From the NCBI GenBank assembly GCA_016209865.1, contig JACQVL010000262.1, forward strand, positions 1 to 55,834: DNA of 55,834 nt. Reading direction: 5' to 3'. The stretch's first letter is position 1, and each line of letters begins with the position of its first letter. The stretch comes from Candidatus Latescibacterota bacterium. Its GTDB lineage: Bacteria; JAAXHH01; JACQVL01. Both the position numbers and the translations under genes were made by a program. This document shows, piece after piece, positions 27,621 through 36,587 of the stretch. Below the pieces are notes generated by a model that did no database searches, was not told the origin of the DNA, and saw nothing but the letters and a program-made list of their open reading frames with translations.

Positions 27621-28781
27621 TCACCGGAGGGCAAACATCACTTTCTGTCCAGCGAAGGTGTCCGATTTGATGATCTTCACGGAAGCGCGTGCCCCGCCCC
27701 CCTCGTAGGAGACGGTAAAATCCTCGCCGGGTCTGAGGGTCGACGGGAAGACATCCACCTGTTTGATTTTTGCCAGGCCCGGAAACGCGCGCGCCTCGAA
27801 CGTCAGCGTCGTGCTCTCCCGGAGGTCGTGCGACCGGGCGAACCGGACGTTCCGCAGCGACCGGACGCGCGGGCTGCCGAACAGGGGGTCGGTGATGATC
27901 CCGTTCTTCTTGAATCGTTCCAGCGTGTCCACTTCGTAGGACACCGAGTTGAGCTGGGTCTCCAGCAGGAGGCGTTGTTTCTCGCTCACCGCTCCCTTCG
28001 CGAGCGCATCTTCTTTTTCTTTGCTCAGCGCCCTGATGTCCGCCTGAAGCCGGCTCTCCTCGCTCCTCAGGAAGAGGATGCGCTCGGCCAGGGCTTCCTG
28101 GATCTCCCGGAGAGAATCCACCTGCGACCGGGCGACATTCCGCTCGCCGGTGAGCGTCTCGATCTTCTTAGCGACGCGCTGCCGTGCCCGGCGCTGCGCT
28201 CTTCCGGGAGAGATCGACGCCGTCCCTTGCGTGACATACGTCCCAAGCTCACCGTCCTTATAGAGCATCCAGATCTTCATCCCGGGCGCCAACTCATCGA
28301 CCAGCGCGGTCTTGTCCACCGCTTCGCGCGCCTCTTGCTCCGACAGCCCGTGATTCTCCATCAGGAAGCGGAGGGACACCTCGTGATGCGAGTCGCCCCG
28401 CTGGACGACGTAGGGAGCGGGAAGCTGGGTCTGGAGCTGGCGCACCTGGTCCTGCAGTTGCTCGATCTGTTTCTGGGTCGTGACGACCTCTGTCAACAGT
28501 CCGCGGTAGGAGACGTCCTTCTCTTCAGTCAGCATCCGGTTCAGGGTTTCCACCTGCGCCTGATCCAGTCCCATGTTCTCGACGCTGGTCGTGTCGATGC
28601 GGTTGCCTTCGGGATGTGTGGCGTTATACTCCCGGATGCTCTGGCGCATCTTCTCCTGACGTTCCCGGATGTCTTTTTCGGTCTTATCGAGCTGTTGTAC
28701 CATTGCCTGGAAGTTGTCCGGCTTGCCCTCACACCCGGCCAAGAGTATGCCCAACATCAACGTGATGAGTAACGGTTTCAT
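27621..28781 (-). CDS. Coiled-coil lipoprotein with LysM-like domain
   Basis: A 386-residue predicted lipoprotein: signal MKPLLITLMLGILLAGC with the lipid-attachment Cys at residue 17. A helical region follows (about 30-110, KTEKDIRERQEKMRQS, EVVTTQKQIEQLQDQVRQLQ). Next is a LysM-like segment beginning YVVQRGDSHHEVS (about 125-190), a second long coiled coil (about 200-290) and a C-terminal beta domain. It probably binds or spans the cell envelope near peptidoglycan. ATG 28781 is preferred because it gives the lipobox and has GAGGAGG upstream. It lies 98 bases downstream of the sigma54 regulator gene on the same strand. Confidence 0.75.
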   Translation of the reverse strand: MKPLLITLMLGILLAGCEGKPDNFQAMVQQLDKTEKDIRERQEKMRQSIREYNATHPEGNRIDTTSVENMGLDQAQVETLNRMLTEEKDVSYRGLLTEVVTTQKQIEQLQDQVRQLQTQLPAPYVVQRGDSHHEVSLRFLMENHGLSEQEAREAVDKTALVDELAPGMKIWMLYKDGELGTYVTQGTASISPGRAQRRARQRVAKKIETLTGERNVARSQVDSLREIQEALAERILFLRSEESRLQADIRALSKEKEDALAKGAVSEKQRLLLETQLNSVSYEVDTLERFKKNGIITDPLFGSPRVRSLRNVRFARSHDLRESTTLTFEARAFPGLAKIKQVDVFPSTLRPGEDFTVSYEGGGARASVKIIKSDTFAGQKVMFALR

Positions 28782-28879
28782 GGGGTGATAGCCTCCTCTA
28801 CAAAAGAAGTGAGAGGAAATGGGAAAAAGAAATTGGGAAATGAGGTGATACTCTCCTCTCCGACAGAGGCGAATTGGCC

Positions 28880-30229
28880 TCACATCAGTCCGTACCGTTT
28901 GCGTTTGCGCCACAACGTCGTCGGGTCGATCTTGAGGATGCTGGCGATCGTGTCCAGGTCGCGCACTTCCTTGAGCAGGTACTCGATGTACTGTTTTTCC
29001 AACTCCTCCAGCGACAGGTGCTGGCGCATCGCCTGCTCAACCGGGCTCTCGTGCCGTTGGAGTTCCTCCGGGAGATGGGTGGGCATGATCTCCCGGCCAG
29101 CCGCGACGAAGAACGCCCGTTCCAGGACGTTCCGCAGTTCGCGGACGTTGCCGGGCCACGGATACTGGACGAGGAGACGCATCACGTCCGGGGAGACTTC
29201 GACGGCTTCCGTCCTGGCGCTCTGGCTCAATGCCCGGAGAAAATGGCGGATGAGTAAGGGGATGTCCTCCTGTCGCTCCCGGAGCGGCAAGAGGGTCATC
29301 CGCACCGCGTTCAGCCGGTAGTAGAGGTCCTCCCGGAACGTGCCGTTCTTCAGCACCTCCTCAAGGTTCCGGTTCGTGGCGGCGATGACGCGGACATCCA
29401 CCTTGATCGTCCGGCTGTCCCCGACCCGCTCGAACTCGCGGCTCTGCAAGAACCGGAGGAGTTTCGCCTGCAAACCGGGCGAGATCTCCGCGATCTCATC
29501 TAAGAAGATCGTGCCCCCATCCGCCAGCTCGAACCGGCCCTGCCGGTCGCGCGTCGCCCCGGTAAACGCACCCTTGACGTGCCCGAAGAGTTCGCTCTCG
29601 AGCAGGTTCTCGGAGAGCGCGACACAGTTCACCTTGACCAGCGGCTTGTCCCGGCGCGCGCTCTGATGGTGGATAAACTGGGCGAAGACTTCTTTCCCCG
29701 TCCCGCTCTCCCCGTTGATGAGCACGCTCAACGGGCTGTCGGCGACTTGGAGGGCGAGGTCGAGCATCGTCTTCATCCGGGCGTTGCCCGTGATGATCGG
29801 CTCTGGGCCGGTCGAAGCCTTGAGCTGGGACTTGAGCGCTTTGACTTCCGCCTGGAGCCGGTGGTGTTCGTACACCTTCTCGATGAAATGACGGAGGTCG
29901 CGCAGGTTGAACGGCTTCTCGATGTAGTCGTACGCCCCTTTCTTGAGCGCGTCGACCGCGGTATCGACTGAGCTGTACGCGGTCATGATGACGACCGTGA
30001 CCTCCGGCGTCCGCCGCTTGATCTCCTCTAACAGCTCGATCCCGCTGATGGGCGCCATCCGCAGGTCGAGGAACGCCATGTCGAACCCGGTCGTCTCGAG
30101 CTGTTCGACCGCCTCGACCGGGTCGGTCAGGGCGCAGACCCCAAAATTCATCCCCTCCAAGCAGATCGAGAGCGTCTTGAGGATATTCTTTTCATCGTCA
30201 ACGATCAGCACCCGTCCCCGCGTGTTCAT
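28880..30229 (-). CDS. Sigma54-dependent response regulator, NtrC family
   Basis: A 449-residue regulator with three domains. The receiver (1-120) has the acidic pair in VDDEKN, phospho-acceptor Asp in FLDLRM and Lys in YIEKPF. The AAA+ domain (about 145-380) has Walker A GESGTGKE, the sigma54-contact loop GAFTGA, Walker B GGTIFLDEI and an arginine-finger region RLNAVRM. The C-terminal Fis-type helix-turn-helix includes DLDTIASILKIDPTTLWRKRK. The kinase gene ends 24 bases upstream, so the two form a classic pair. Targets are unknown; I saw no clear -24/-12 GG-N10-GC promoter that I would defend in this window. Confidence 0.93.
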   Translation of the reverse strand: MNTRGRVLIVDDEKNILKTLSICLEGMNFGVCALTDPVEAVEQLETTGFDMAFLDLRMAPISGIELLEEIKRRTPEVTVVIMTAYSSVDTAVDALKKGAYDYIEKPFNLRDLRHFIEKVYEHHRLQAEVKALKSQLKASTGPEPIITGNARMKTMLDLALQVADSPLSVLINGESGTGKEVFAQFIHHQSARRDKPLVKVNCVALSENLLESELFGHVKGAFTGATRDRQGRFELADGGTIFLDEIAEISPGLQAKLLRFLQSREFERVGDSRTIKVDVRVIAATNRNLEEVLKNGTFREDLYYRLNAVRMTLLPLRERQEDIPLLIRHFLRALSQSARTEAVEVSPDVMRLLVQYPWPGNVRELRNVLERAFFVAAGREIMPTHLPEELQRHESPVEQAMRQHLSLEELEKQYIEYLLKEVRDLDTIASILKIDPTTLWRKRKRYGLM

Positions 30230-30253
30230 GCGACCTGTTTCCTTCTTCGTGCC

Positions 30254-32125
30254 TCACGCCCCACCCTCGACTTCGACCATGCTCGGATCGTGCAGGGGTA
30301 AGGCGAAAGTGAAGCTGCTCCCCTTCCCGACCTCACTCTCCACCCAGATGTCCCCGCCGTGGGCTTTGACGATCTCTTTGGCGATCGCCAGGCCGAGGCC
30401 GACGCTGCCCGGCGTTGAGACGGTGGAATCCCGGACCTGGACAAATTTGTCGAAGATCGTCCGGAGATGCTCCGGCGGAATCCCCCGTCCGGTGTCGGAG
30501 ACGCACACCCTGATGTCCCACTCCGTGGCGGCCGCCCGGATCGTCACCCGGCCGCCCGGGTCGGTATGCCGGAGCGCGTTCCCGGTCAGGTTGCTGACCA
30601 CCCAGGACAGCCGTTCCGCATCCCCGACGACCGTGATCTGCTCGTCGATCGGCTCGATGTCTAAGGTCACCCCTTTCTCCTGGAAGGGCAGCACCAGGGA
30701 CTGGGTCGCCTGCTCGATGACGGCGGCGATCCAGACCGGCTCCCGCTTCATCTCCATCTTGCCCGATTCGAGCCGGGACAGGTCGAGCAGGTCCCGGACG
30801 AGTTTGGTCAATCGGGTGCAGTCTTCGCGGGCTGATTCGACCAGGTCGCGCTGGCGTACGGTCAGGACGCCGAGGATTTCTTCGAGCAACAGGTCGACGC
30901 TCATGCTGATGGAGGTCAATGGAGTGCGGAATTCGTGCGAGACGGTGGCGAGAAACTCCGATTTCATCCGGTCGAGCTCTTTGAACGGGGTGATGTCGTG
31001 CATCAGCGTGACCACCCCTAAGAACCGGCCGGCATCACTGACCATCCGGGCCAGGTGTAGCCGGTAATAGCTCTCCTTCCCGGTCGGGTGTCGGACGGTG
31101 TAATCGCCGGCTTCGGGCGGGTCACCCGCCTGCTGGGCGGCATTCTGGATGATGCTGCACAGTCGTTGATCCTGGAGACACTCCATGATCGGCCGGCCGA
31201 TCGAATCCGCTTCGTTCACGTTGAGGATGTCCTGCGCCGCCCGGTTGATGAGGAGGACGCGACTCTCGTCATCGGTCACGACGATGGCGTCCGAGATGCT
31301 CCGGACGATCACCTCGGATTTCGTCTTCTCGGCGATGATCTGATCGATGTTGAGGGCCTGGTAGTGGCGCAGCCGTTCGGTCATCCGATTGAATTCGCGG
31401 CCGAGTTGTCCGATCTCATCGTTCGTCGAGACCGGGATCGTCAGGTTGAGCTGCCCGTCCCCGATCTCGCGGACGGTCTCAGTCAGATGCCTGGTGGGCT
31501 GGATGATGAGGCGGGACAGCCGCCAACTGAACACGACGCTCAACACGACCGCTCCGACCGATGCCAGCACCAGGCCGAGCGTCGCCCGGCTGGCGCGCTC
31601 GCGCGCGGCGTCATCGGTCATGAGCATCGCCTTCTGGTTGACCGCGAACAGCTGGAAACAGTGCTCCCGGACGCGCTGGAACAGCGGGCGCATCTGCCAG
31701 TACGCGCTCAGACGGGAAGAATACGACCGGCCCTGACTGGAGGTCTCAAACGCCCCGATCGCTTTCGTGTACTCCTCGTAGCTCGTCCGGATGCTGTCCA
31801 GAATGGCCGGCTCGGCCGGCAGAGTGGCGCTCGTCGTCGCGCTGTCGAACCAGGCGTAGAAGAGGTCCCGGTTGGCGAGAAAGAGCTGTCGGCCGTTGTC
31901 GAGGTCCTCTTTGTTGATCATCAGCAACTGCGCGCTGTCCTGCTTCTCCAGGGCGGCGACCATGTTCTCCGCCGCGATCACGCTGCTGTAATTCCGGGCG
32001 ATGATGCGGCTGATGTCCGTGCTCAGCCGGTTCACGCTGTAGACCGCCCACACGCTCACGACCACGGTGACGAAGACGAGGGTGAGAAACCCGGAGGTAA
32101 TCTTGGATCGAAGGCTCGTGAACAT
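30254..32125 (-). CDS. Membrane sensor histidine kinase (HAMP-PAS-HisKA-HATPase)
   Basis: A 623-residue kinase. Two membrane helices (about 10-32 and 180-200) enclose a helical periplasmic sensor domain. After these come a HAMP domain (PTRHLTETVREIGDGQLNLTI), a PAS domain (ISDAIVVTDDESRVLLINRAA), the phospho-acceptor H box in SHEFRTPLTS and the HATPase with N box LTGNALRHTD, G1 DTGRGIPPEH and G2 GLGLAIAKEIV. The plan resembles KinB/NtrB-like kinases that partner sigma54 regulators. ATG 32125 follows GAGGGG and a promoter at 32163-32191. It is cotranscribed with the NtrC-type gene. Confidence 0.92.
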   Translation of the reverse strand: MFTSLRSKITSGFLTLVFVTVVVSVWAVYSVNRLSTDISRIIARNYSSVIAAENMVAALEKQDSAQLLMINKEDLDNGRQLFLANRDLFYAWFDSATTSATLPAEPAILDSIRTSYEEYTKAIGAFETSSQGRSYSSRLSAYWQMRPLFQRVREHCFQLFAVNQKAMLMTDDAARERASRATLGLVLASVGAVVLSVVFSWRLSRLIIQPTRHLTETVREIGDGQLNLTIPVSTNDEIGQLGREFNRMTERLRHYQALNIDQIIAEKTKSEVIVRSISDAIVVTDDESRVLLINRAAQDILNVNEADSIGRPIMECLQDQRLCSIIQNAAQQAGDPPEAGDYTVRHPTGKESYYRLHLARMVSDAGRFLGVVTLMHDITPFKELDRMKSEFLATVSHEFRTPLTSISMSVDLLLEEILGVLTVRQRDLVESAREDCTRLTKLVRDLLDLSRLESGKMEMKREPVWIAAVIEQATQSLVLPFQEKGVTLDIEPIDEQITVVGDAERLSWVVSNLTGNALRHTDPGGRVTIRAAATEWDIRVCVSDTGRGIPPEHLRTIFDKFVQVRDSTVSTPGSVGLGLAIAKEIVKAHGGDIWVESEVGKGSSFTFALPLHDPSMVEVEGGA

Positions 32126-32162
32126 CGGCGCACCCCTCTATGAGATGGGAAAGATTTTTTCC

Positions 32163-32191
32163 AATATACACAAGAATTTTGGCGGGCGCAA
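32163..32191 (-). promoter_or_regulatory. Promoter for the kinase-regulator operon
   Basis: On the minus strand TTGCGC (32191-32186) and TATATT (32168-32163) with a 17-base spacer, 37 bases before the kinase ATG. Confidence 0.6.
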
Positions 32192-32212
32192 GACGGGAGT
32201 ACAGATTCGCGC

Positions 32213-32241
32213 TTGACTTTCCCCGGCTGTGGGTATTATAT
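32213..32241 (+). promoter_or_regulatory. Promoter for murG-mraY
   Basis: TTGACT at 32213-32218 and TTATAT at 32236-32241 (17-base spacing; overlapping TATATA gives 18). It is divergent from the kinase promoter, with starts only about 180 bases apart. Confidence 0.62.
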
Positions 32242-32307
32242 ACGAAAAGACGTAGGGTGACTTCCTTCCTCTCATCACCGACCCTCTCCAGACACGGCGT
32301 GGACGCG

Positions 32308-34401
32308 ATGACCTACCTCTTGACTGGCGGCGGAACGGGCGGGCACGTTTATCCAGGGTTGGCGATCGCGGACGAGATCCGGCGGCGGCAGCCAGATGCC
32401 CGGATCGTCTACGTCGGCGCACGCGGCAAGATCGAGGCGCAACTCGTCCCGCAGCGCGGCTATCCGATCCGCCTCGTCTGGGCGCGCGGCCTGCCGCGAC
32501 AGAAGCGGCCGCTCGCCCTGCTCTCGTTCCTCCTCGTCACCACTCTCGGTGTCCTCCAGAGCGTCGTCATCCTGCTCGCTACCCGTCCCCGCGTCGTCGT
32601 GGCGACGGGCGGCTACGCGAGCGGCCCGGTGATGCTCGCCCTGGCCCTCCTCCGGCGTCTCCATCTCTCTTCCGCCAGGACGTTCATCCACGAGCAGAAC
32701 GTTGTCCCCGGCCTGGTGAACCGTCTGGCGGGCCGGATGGCGGACGTGATCGGCGTCTCATTCAGCGAGAGCATCCGGCGTTTCGACGCCTCGAAGGTCG
32801 TCCGGGTGGGCTACCCGGTGCGCCGGGAGATCGCCTCCGTCACCCGGGACGAGGCCCGGCAGGCGTTAGGTCTCCCTGGCGACGCGCAGGTGGTGTTCGC
32901 GTTCGGCGGCTCGCAGGGCTCCCGCACGATCAACCGGGCGATCGTCGATGCGCTGCCCGCCTTGCTGCCGCGCGAACGGTTGTACCTGATTCATGCGATC
33001 GGTCTGTTTAAGGGCACACAGTACCATGCGGCACACGATACGGCGGCGCGGATGGTAGGCGCCGGCCTTCGTCCGGAGGACCTGCCGCGCTACCGGCAAG
33101 TCGAGTATGTGTACGATATCCAGACGGTCTACGCGGCGAGCGACCTGGTCATCTGTCGAGCGGGCGCGGCGACCCTGAACGAGGTCTGCGCCTGCGGGCT
33201 TCCGTCGATCATCATCCCGATCTCCAACACGCCGGGAGACCATCAGGCGCTGAACGCGAAGACCCTCGAAACCGCCGGAGCGGCGCGTGTCCTCTACGAA
33301 GAAGCGATCCTTGAGGACGGACGCATCGTCGGAGCGGTCAACGGGCGCCGGCTGGCCCAGGCGATCCTGGGGTTGCTCGATGCGCCCGTGCAACTGGCGG
33401 AGATGGCCGCACGGGCACGCACGATGTTCGACCGGGATGTGCTCGACCGGATCATGGCGTGTGTCGATCGTCTGACGGCATCGAGTCCAGGACAGGCTGA
33501 GGCGGGGTACGCACACGGCAAGACCGAGGATGACGGAAAAGCCGCTCTCAATGCCATTCCAGAAGCGCCCGTCCAGCCGTCCCTCGCCGACGTGGAGGAG
33601 ACGGCGCAGTTGTCGCCGTTCCAGATGCTCCAGTTCGTCCAGAAGCATCCGGGCGGCCAGCTCGCGCAGGTGATCGACCTCGACTACCTGAAGTACAAAG
33701 TGGACGGCTATCTGATCGCACCGGCCTGGCAGGTGCGGAACGTCGGGGTCAAGCTCGTCGGCTTGTTAGGCTACCGGGAGAAACTCCCCCTCCTCCTTTT
33801 CATGCTCCAGGACCGCACGCCAGTCCCATGGCTGCACCGGCTGTTCGGCGGGGATTATCAGCAGGTCGGGTTCATCCGCCGGAATATCGTGCAGACGCTC
33901 ATCCAGGTCGGTGAGTACACCCCGGAGGTCCGAACCGCCCTGCTCGCCGGGCTGGCGGACCCTTACTACGAAGTCCGGTCGTGGTCGGCCCGAGCGTTCG
34001 GCCGGCTTTCCCCGCTCGCCGGGCCGGATGACGAGGTCGAGCGGCGGCTGATCGAGCGGCTCCACGACCCGTCGTTCGAGGCGGTCGTCGAAGCCATCGC
34101 GGCGCTGGGCAAAGTCGGAGGAGCCCCAACCCATGCGCTGCTCCGGGAATTCTACGCCGAGGCCAACTCGAAAATCCGTGAAGCCGTCATCCGGACGTTG
34201 ATCGACCTGATGGATCGTGGCCTCATCCCCGACCTCGACGCGCTGGCGGTTGAGGTGCAGGATATGCTGGTCACGTGTGAAGACTTTCAACCGACGTTCC
34301 CCATCAAACGGGCCCTCAACAACCTGGGGACAGCCCTGAAAGAACGCCAGCAGGCGGTGCCATGCTCTACCACCTCAGCACCTATCTCTACCACACCGTA
34401 G
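32308..34401 (+). CDS. murG: MurG glycosyltransferase fused to a C-terminal HEAT-like repeat domain
   Basis: MurG transfers GlcNAc to lipid I to form lipid II at the inner face of the membrane. Residues 1-385 are a complete MurG: GGGTGGH at 7-13, VVATGGYASGP near 100, FGGSQGS near 200, RAGAATLNEVCACGLPSIII near 285 and GDHQALNA. Instead of ending at ~360 residues the same frame continues through a linker into about 240 residues of helical pairs (QVRNVGVKLVGLLGYREKLP, YYEVRSWSARAFGRL, FEAVVEAIAALGKVGG) typical of HEAT/PBS-lyase-like repeats. The total is 697 residues. ATG 32308 is the start. The end overlaps mraY by 40 bases in another frame. Confidence 0.88.
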   Translation: MTYLLTGGGTGGHVYPGLAIADEIRRRQPDARIVYVGARGKIEAQLVPQRGYPIRLVWARGLPRQKRPLALLSFLLVTTLGVLQSVVILLATRPRVVVATGGYASGPVMLALALLRRLHLSSARTFIHEQNVVPGLVNRLAGRMADVIGVSFSESIRRFDASKVVRVGYPVRREIASVTRDEARQALGLPGDAQVVFAFGGSQGSRTINRAIVDALPALLPRERLYLIHAIGLFKGTQYHAAHDTAARMVGAGLRPEDLPRYRQVEYVYDIQTVYAASDLVICRAGAATLNEVCACGLPSIIIPISNTPGDHQALNAKTLETAGAARVLYEEAILEDGRIVGAVNGRRLAQAILGLLDAPVQLAEMAARARTMFDRDVLDRIMACVDRLTASSPGQAEAGYAHGKTEDDGKAALNAIPEAPVQPSLADVEETAQLSPFQMLQFVQKHPGGQLAQVIDLDYLKYKVDGYLIAPAWQVRNVGVKLVGLLGYREKLPLLLFMLQDRTPVPWLHRLFGGDYQQVGFIRRNIVQTLIQVGEYTPEVRTALLAGLADPYYEVRSWSARAFGRLSPLAGPDDEVERRLIERLHDPSFEAVVEAIAALGKVGGAPTHALLREFYAEANSKIREAVIRTLIDLMDRGLIPDLDALAVEVQDMLVTCEDFQPTFPIKRALNNLGTALKERQQAVPCSTTSAPISTTP

Positions 34402-35471
34402 CCGCGCTCTCCTTCCTCCGCCTGTTCGGCTACCTGAGCTTCCGGGCGATCGGGGCGGCACTGACCGCGTTTGCGGTGACCGTCCTGTTCGGGGAGCGGA
34501 TGATTCATTTTCTGTACCTCAAGCGGATTCGGGACGTCCCGCGCGAGTACGTCACGATGTCCGCCGCCGACAAGTCTGGGACGCCCACGATGGGGGGTCT
34601 GCTGATCATCTTCGCCGTCGTAACGAGCATGGCGCTCTGGTGCGACCTGCTCAGCCGGTTCGCGCAGATCGTCTTCTTCGCGTTCGCCTGGTTCACCGTC
34701 TTAGGCGGGATGGACGATTACCTGAAGCTCAAACACGCCCACAGCGACCGGGGGCTGTCCCAGGCGACAAAATTTTTCTGCCAGGTGGCGTTTGGACTGA
34801 TCCTCGGCGCCGTGTTCTTGATGCCCGGCGTATCCCCGGTCGCCCCCACGATCGCGTCCAAGCTGTACCTGCCGTTCATCAAGGCGCCGATCCTCGACTT
34901 AGGCTGGTGGTACTTGCCGTTCATCGCGTTCGTCGTCGTCGCCATCGCCAACTCGGTTAACTTCGCGGATGGCCTCGACGGGTTAGCCATCGTGCCGGTG
35001 TCGTTCACGATCGCCGTCTACGGGGTGTTCGCGTACGTCATCGGGAACACCATCTATTCCAGCTACCTCCAGTTCTTCTACCTCTCCGGCAGCGGGGAGC
35101 TGACGGTCATCTGCGCCGCCATCTTCGGGGCCAGCCTCGGCTTCCTCTGGTACAACGCCTACCCCGCCCAGGTGTTCATGGGGGATGTCGGGTCGCTCAC
35201 CTTAGGCGGCATCATCGGGACGCTCGCCGTGCTCCTCAAGCAGGAATTCCTGTTCCTGATCGTCGGCGGGGTGTTCGTGATCGAAGCGTTCTCCGTCCTC
35301 ATCCAGGAGAAGATCGGAGTCAACTGGCTCGGCCGAAGGATGTTCTACCGCGCGCCCATCCATCAGACGTTCCAGCACCGCGGCCTGGCCGAGACGAAAG
35401 TCGTCGTCCGGTTCTGGATCATCGCCGGGATTCTGGCCCTCATCGGGCTGTCGACGTTGAAGATTCGCTGA
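34362..35471 (+). CDS. mraY: Phospho-MurNAc-pentapeptide transferase
   Basis: The 369-residue integral enzyme that makes lipid I from UDP-MurNAc-pentapeptide and undecaprenyl phosphate. Ten membrane helices are expected. Active-site motifs seen are KSGTPTMGG, the Asp pair in LGGMDDYLKL, NSVNFADGLDGLA and FMGDVGSL. The usual PxHHHFE loop is altered: the sequence reads RAPIHQTFQHRG, keeping the first His but not the next two. The start ATG 34362 lies inside the end of murG, so translation is probably coupled. The gene order murG then mraY, without murD, ftsW, murE or murF, is unlike a standard dcw cluster. Confidence 0.92.
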   Translation: MLYHLSTYLYHTVAALSFLRLFGYLSFRAIGAALTAFAVTVLFGERMIHFLYLKRIRDVPREYVTMSAADKSGTPTMGGLLIIFAVVTSMALWCDLLSRFAQIVFFAFAWFTVLGGMDDYLKLKHAHSDRGLSQATKFFCQVAFGLILGAVFLMPGVSPVAPTIASKLYLPFIKAPILDLGWWYLPFIAFVVVAIANSVNFADGLDGLAIVPVSFTIAVYGVFAYVIGNTIYSSYLQFFYLSGSGELTVICAAIFGASLGFLWYNAYPAQVFMGDVGSLTLGGIIGTLAVLLKQEFLFLIVGGVFVIEAFSVLIQEKIGVNWLGRRMFYRAPIHQTFQHRGLAETKVVVRFWIIAGILALIGLSTLKIR

Positions 35472-35484
35472 CAGGAGACCACGT

Positions 35485-36579
35485 ATGCTGCACTTTGAGT
35501 ACTCCAAATGGGTGCCTGAGCCGGACGAACAGAAGAACAAGCTCGATGAGTTGATGAACATCTTCAGCTACATCCTCATCCAGACGAACGGGAATGTGGA
35601 AGAAGCGTTAGACTGGATGAAATTCTTAGACAACCGGTACGGTATCTTCGGGGACGAGACGAATTTCGAGGAATTCCTGCAGGAACTCGAACGGCAGGGG
35701 TACATCGAACGGCAGAAGACGGTCTACGTCCTGACGGATAAAGGGGGACGGCGGATCCGGGAGGATTCTCTGAAGCACATCTTCAGCTCCCTCAAGAAGG
35801 GCCTCTCCGGGAGTCACGACACCCCGTACGAGGGGGAAGGCGTCGACCGGACGAGCGAGACGAGGCCGTACCGGTTTGGCGACCCGGCGACCAACATCGA
35901 CTTCACGTCAACCCTCAGCAACACCATCCGGCGCGACGGGTTCGACTTGCGGCTTCAGGAAGAAGACTTCGAGGTGTATGAGGTCGAGCACACGACCGCC
36001 TGCGCGACGGTGATGCTGCTCGACATCAGTCACAGCATGATCCTGTACGGGGAGGACCGGATCTCGCCCGCCAAGCGGGTGGCGTTAGCGTTAGCGGAAT
36101 TGATCCTCCGGAAGTACCCGAAGGACCAGCTCGAGCTCGTCCTGTTCGGCGACCAGGCGAAGCGGGTCAACGTCGAGGACCTGCCGTTCGTCTCCGTCGG
36201 CCCGTACCACACGAACACGAAAGCGGCGCTGGGGCTGGCCCGGAACCTCCTCCGCCGGACGAGGAACGTCAACAAGCAGGTCTTCATGATCACAGACGGC
36301 AAGCCGTCCGCCATCTATGAGAAGAACGGCCGCCTGTACCGCAATTCGTTCGGCCTCGACCCGAAGATCGTCAACCGGACGCTCGACGAGGCAGTAGCCT
36401 GCCGGCGGGAAAAGATCACGATCTGCACGTTTATGGTGGCGCAGGACCCGTACTTGATGAGTTTTGTGCAGAAGTTGACGGAGATGAACCGGGGGCGGGC
36501 GTACTTCTCGTCGCTCGACAACTTGGGCGAGTACATCTTGGTCGACTACGTGCGGAACCGGAAGCGGCGGGTGAGTTGA
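35485..36579 (+). CDS. VWA-domain protein with N-terminal helical module
   Basis: A 364-residue cytoplasmic protein. The N-terminal half carries helical segments and a winged-helix-like stretch (FLQELERQGYIERQKTVYVLTDKG). The C-terminal half is a von Willebrand A domain with MIDAS DISHSM (D-x-S-x-S) near residue 180, the supporting Thr region and ITDGKPSA. Relatives usually pair with a MoxR/Mg-chelatase-like AAA+ ATPase and act as a chaperone or insertase adaptor, but no such ATPase is in the window. ATG 35485 follows AGGAG, 13 bases after mraY. It converges on hemQ across a large repeat palindrome. Confidence 0.82.
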   Translation: MLHFEYSKWVPEPDEQKNKLDELMNIFSYILIQTNGNVEEALDWMKFLDNRYGIFGDETNFEEFLQELERQGYIERQKTVYVLTDKGGRRIREDSLKHIFSSLKKGLSGSHDTPYEGEGVDRTSETRPYRFGDPATNIDFTSTLSNTIRRDGFDLRLQEEDFEVYEVEHTTACATVMLLDISHSMILYGEDRISPAKRVALALAELILRKYPKDQLELVLFGDQAKRVNVEDLPFVSVGPYHTNTKAALGLARNLLRRTRNVNKQVFMITDGKPSAIYEKNGRLYRNSFGLDPKIVNRTLDEAVACRREKITICTFMVAQDPYLMSFVQKLTEMNRGRAYFSSLDNLGEYILVDYVRNRKRRVS

Positions 36580-36587
36580 GGGGAAGA

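Noticed and set aside
28782-28879. Similar short segments GGTGATA-x-CTCCTCT near 28785-28800 and 28850-28865
   Set aside because: The two copies share about 15 bases and may be a small duplication of the region around the lipoprotein ribosome-binding site; too short to call an element.
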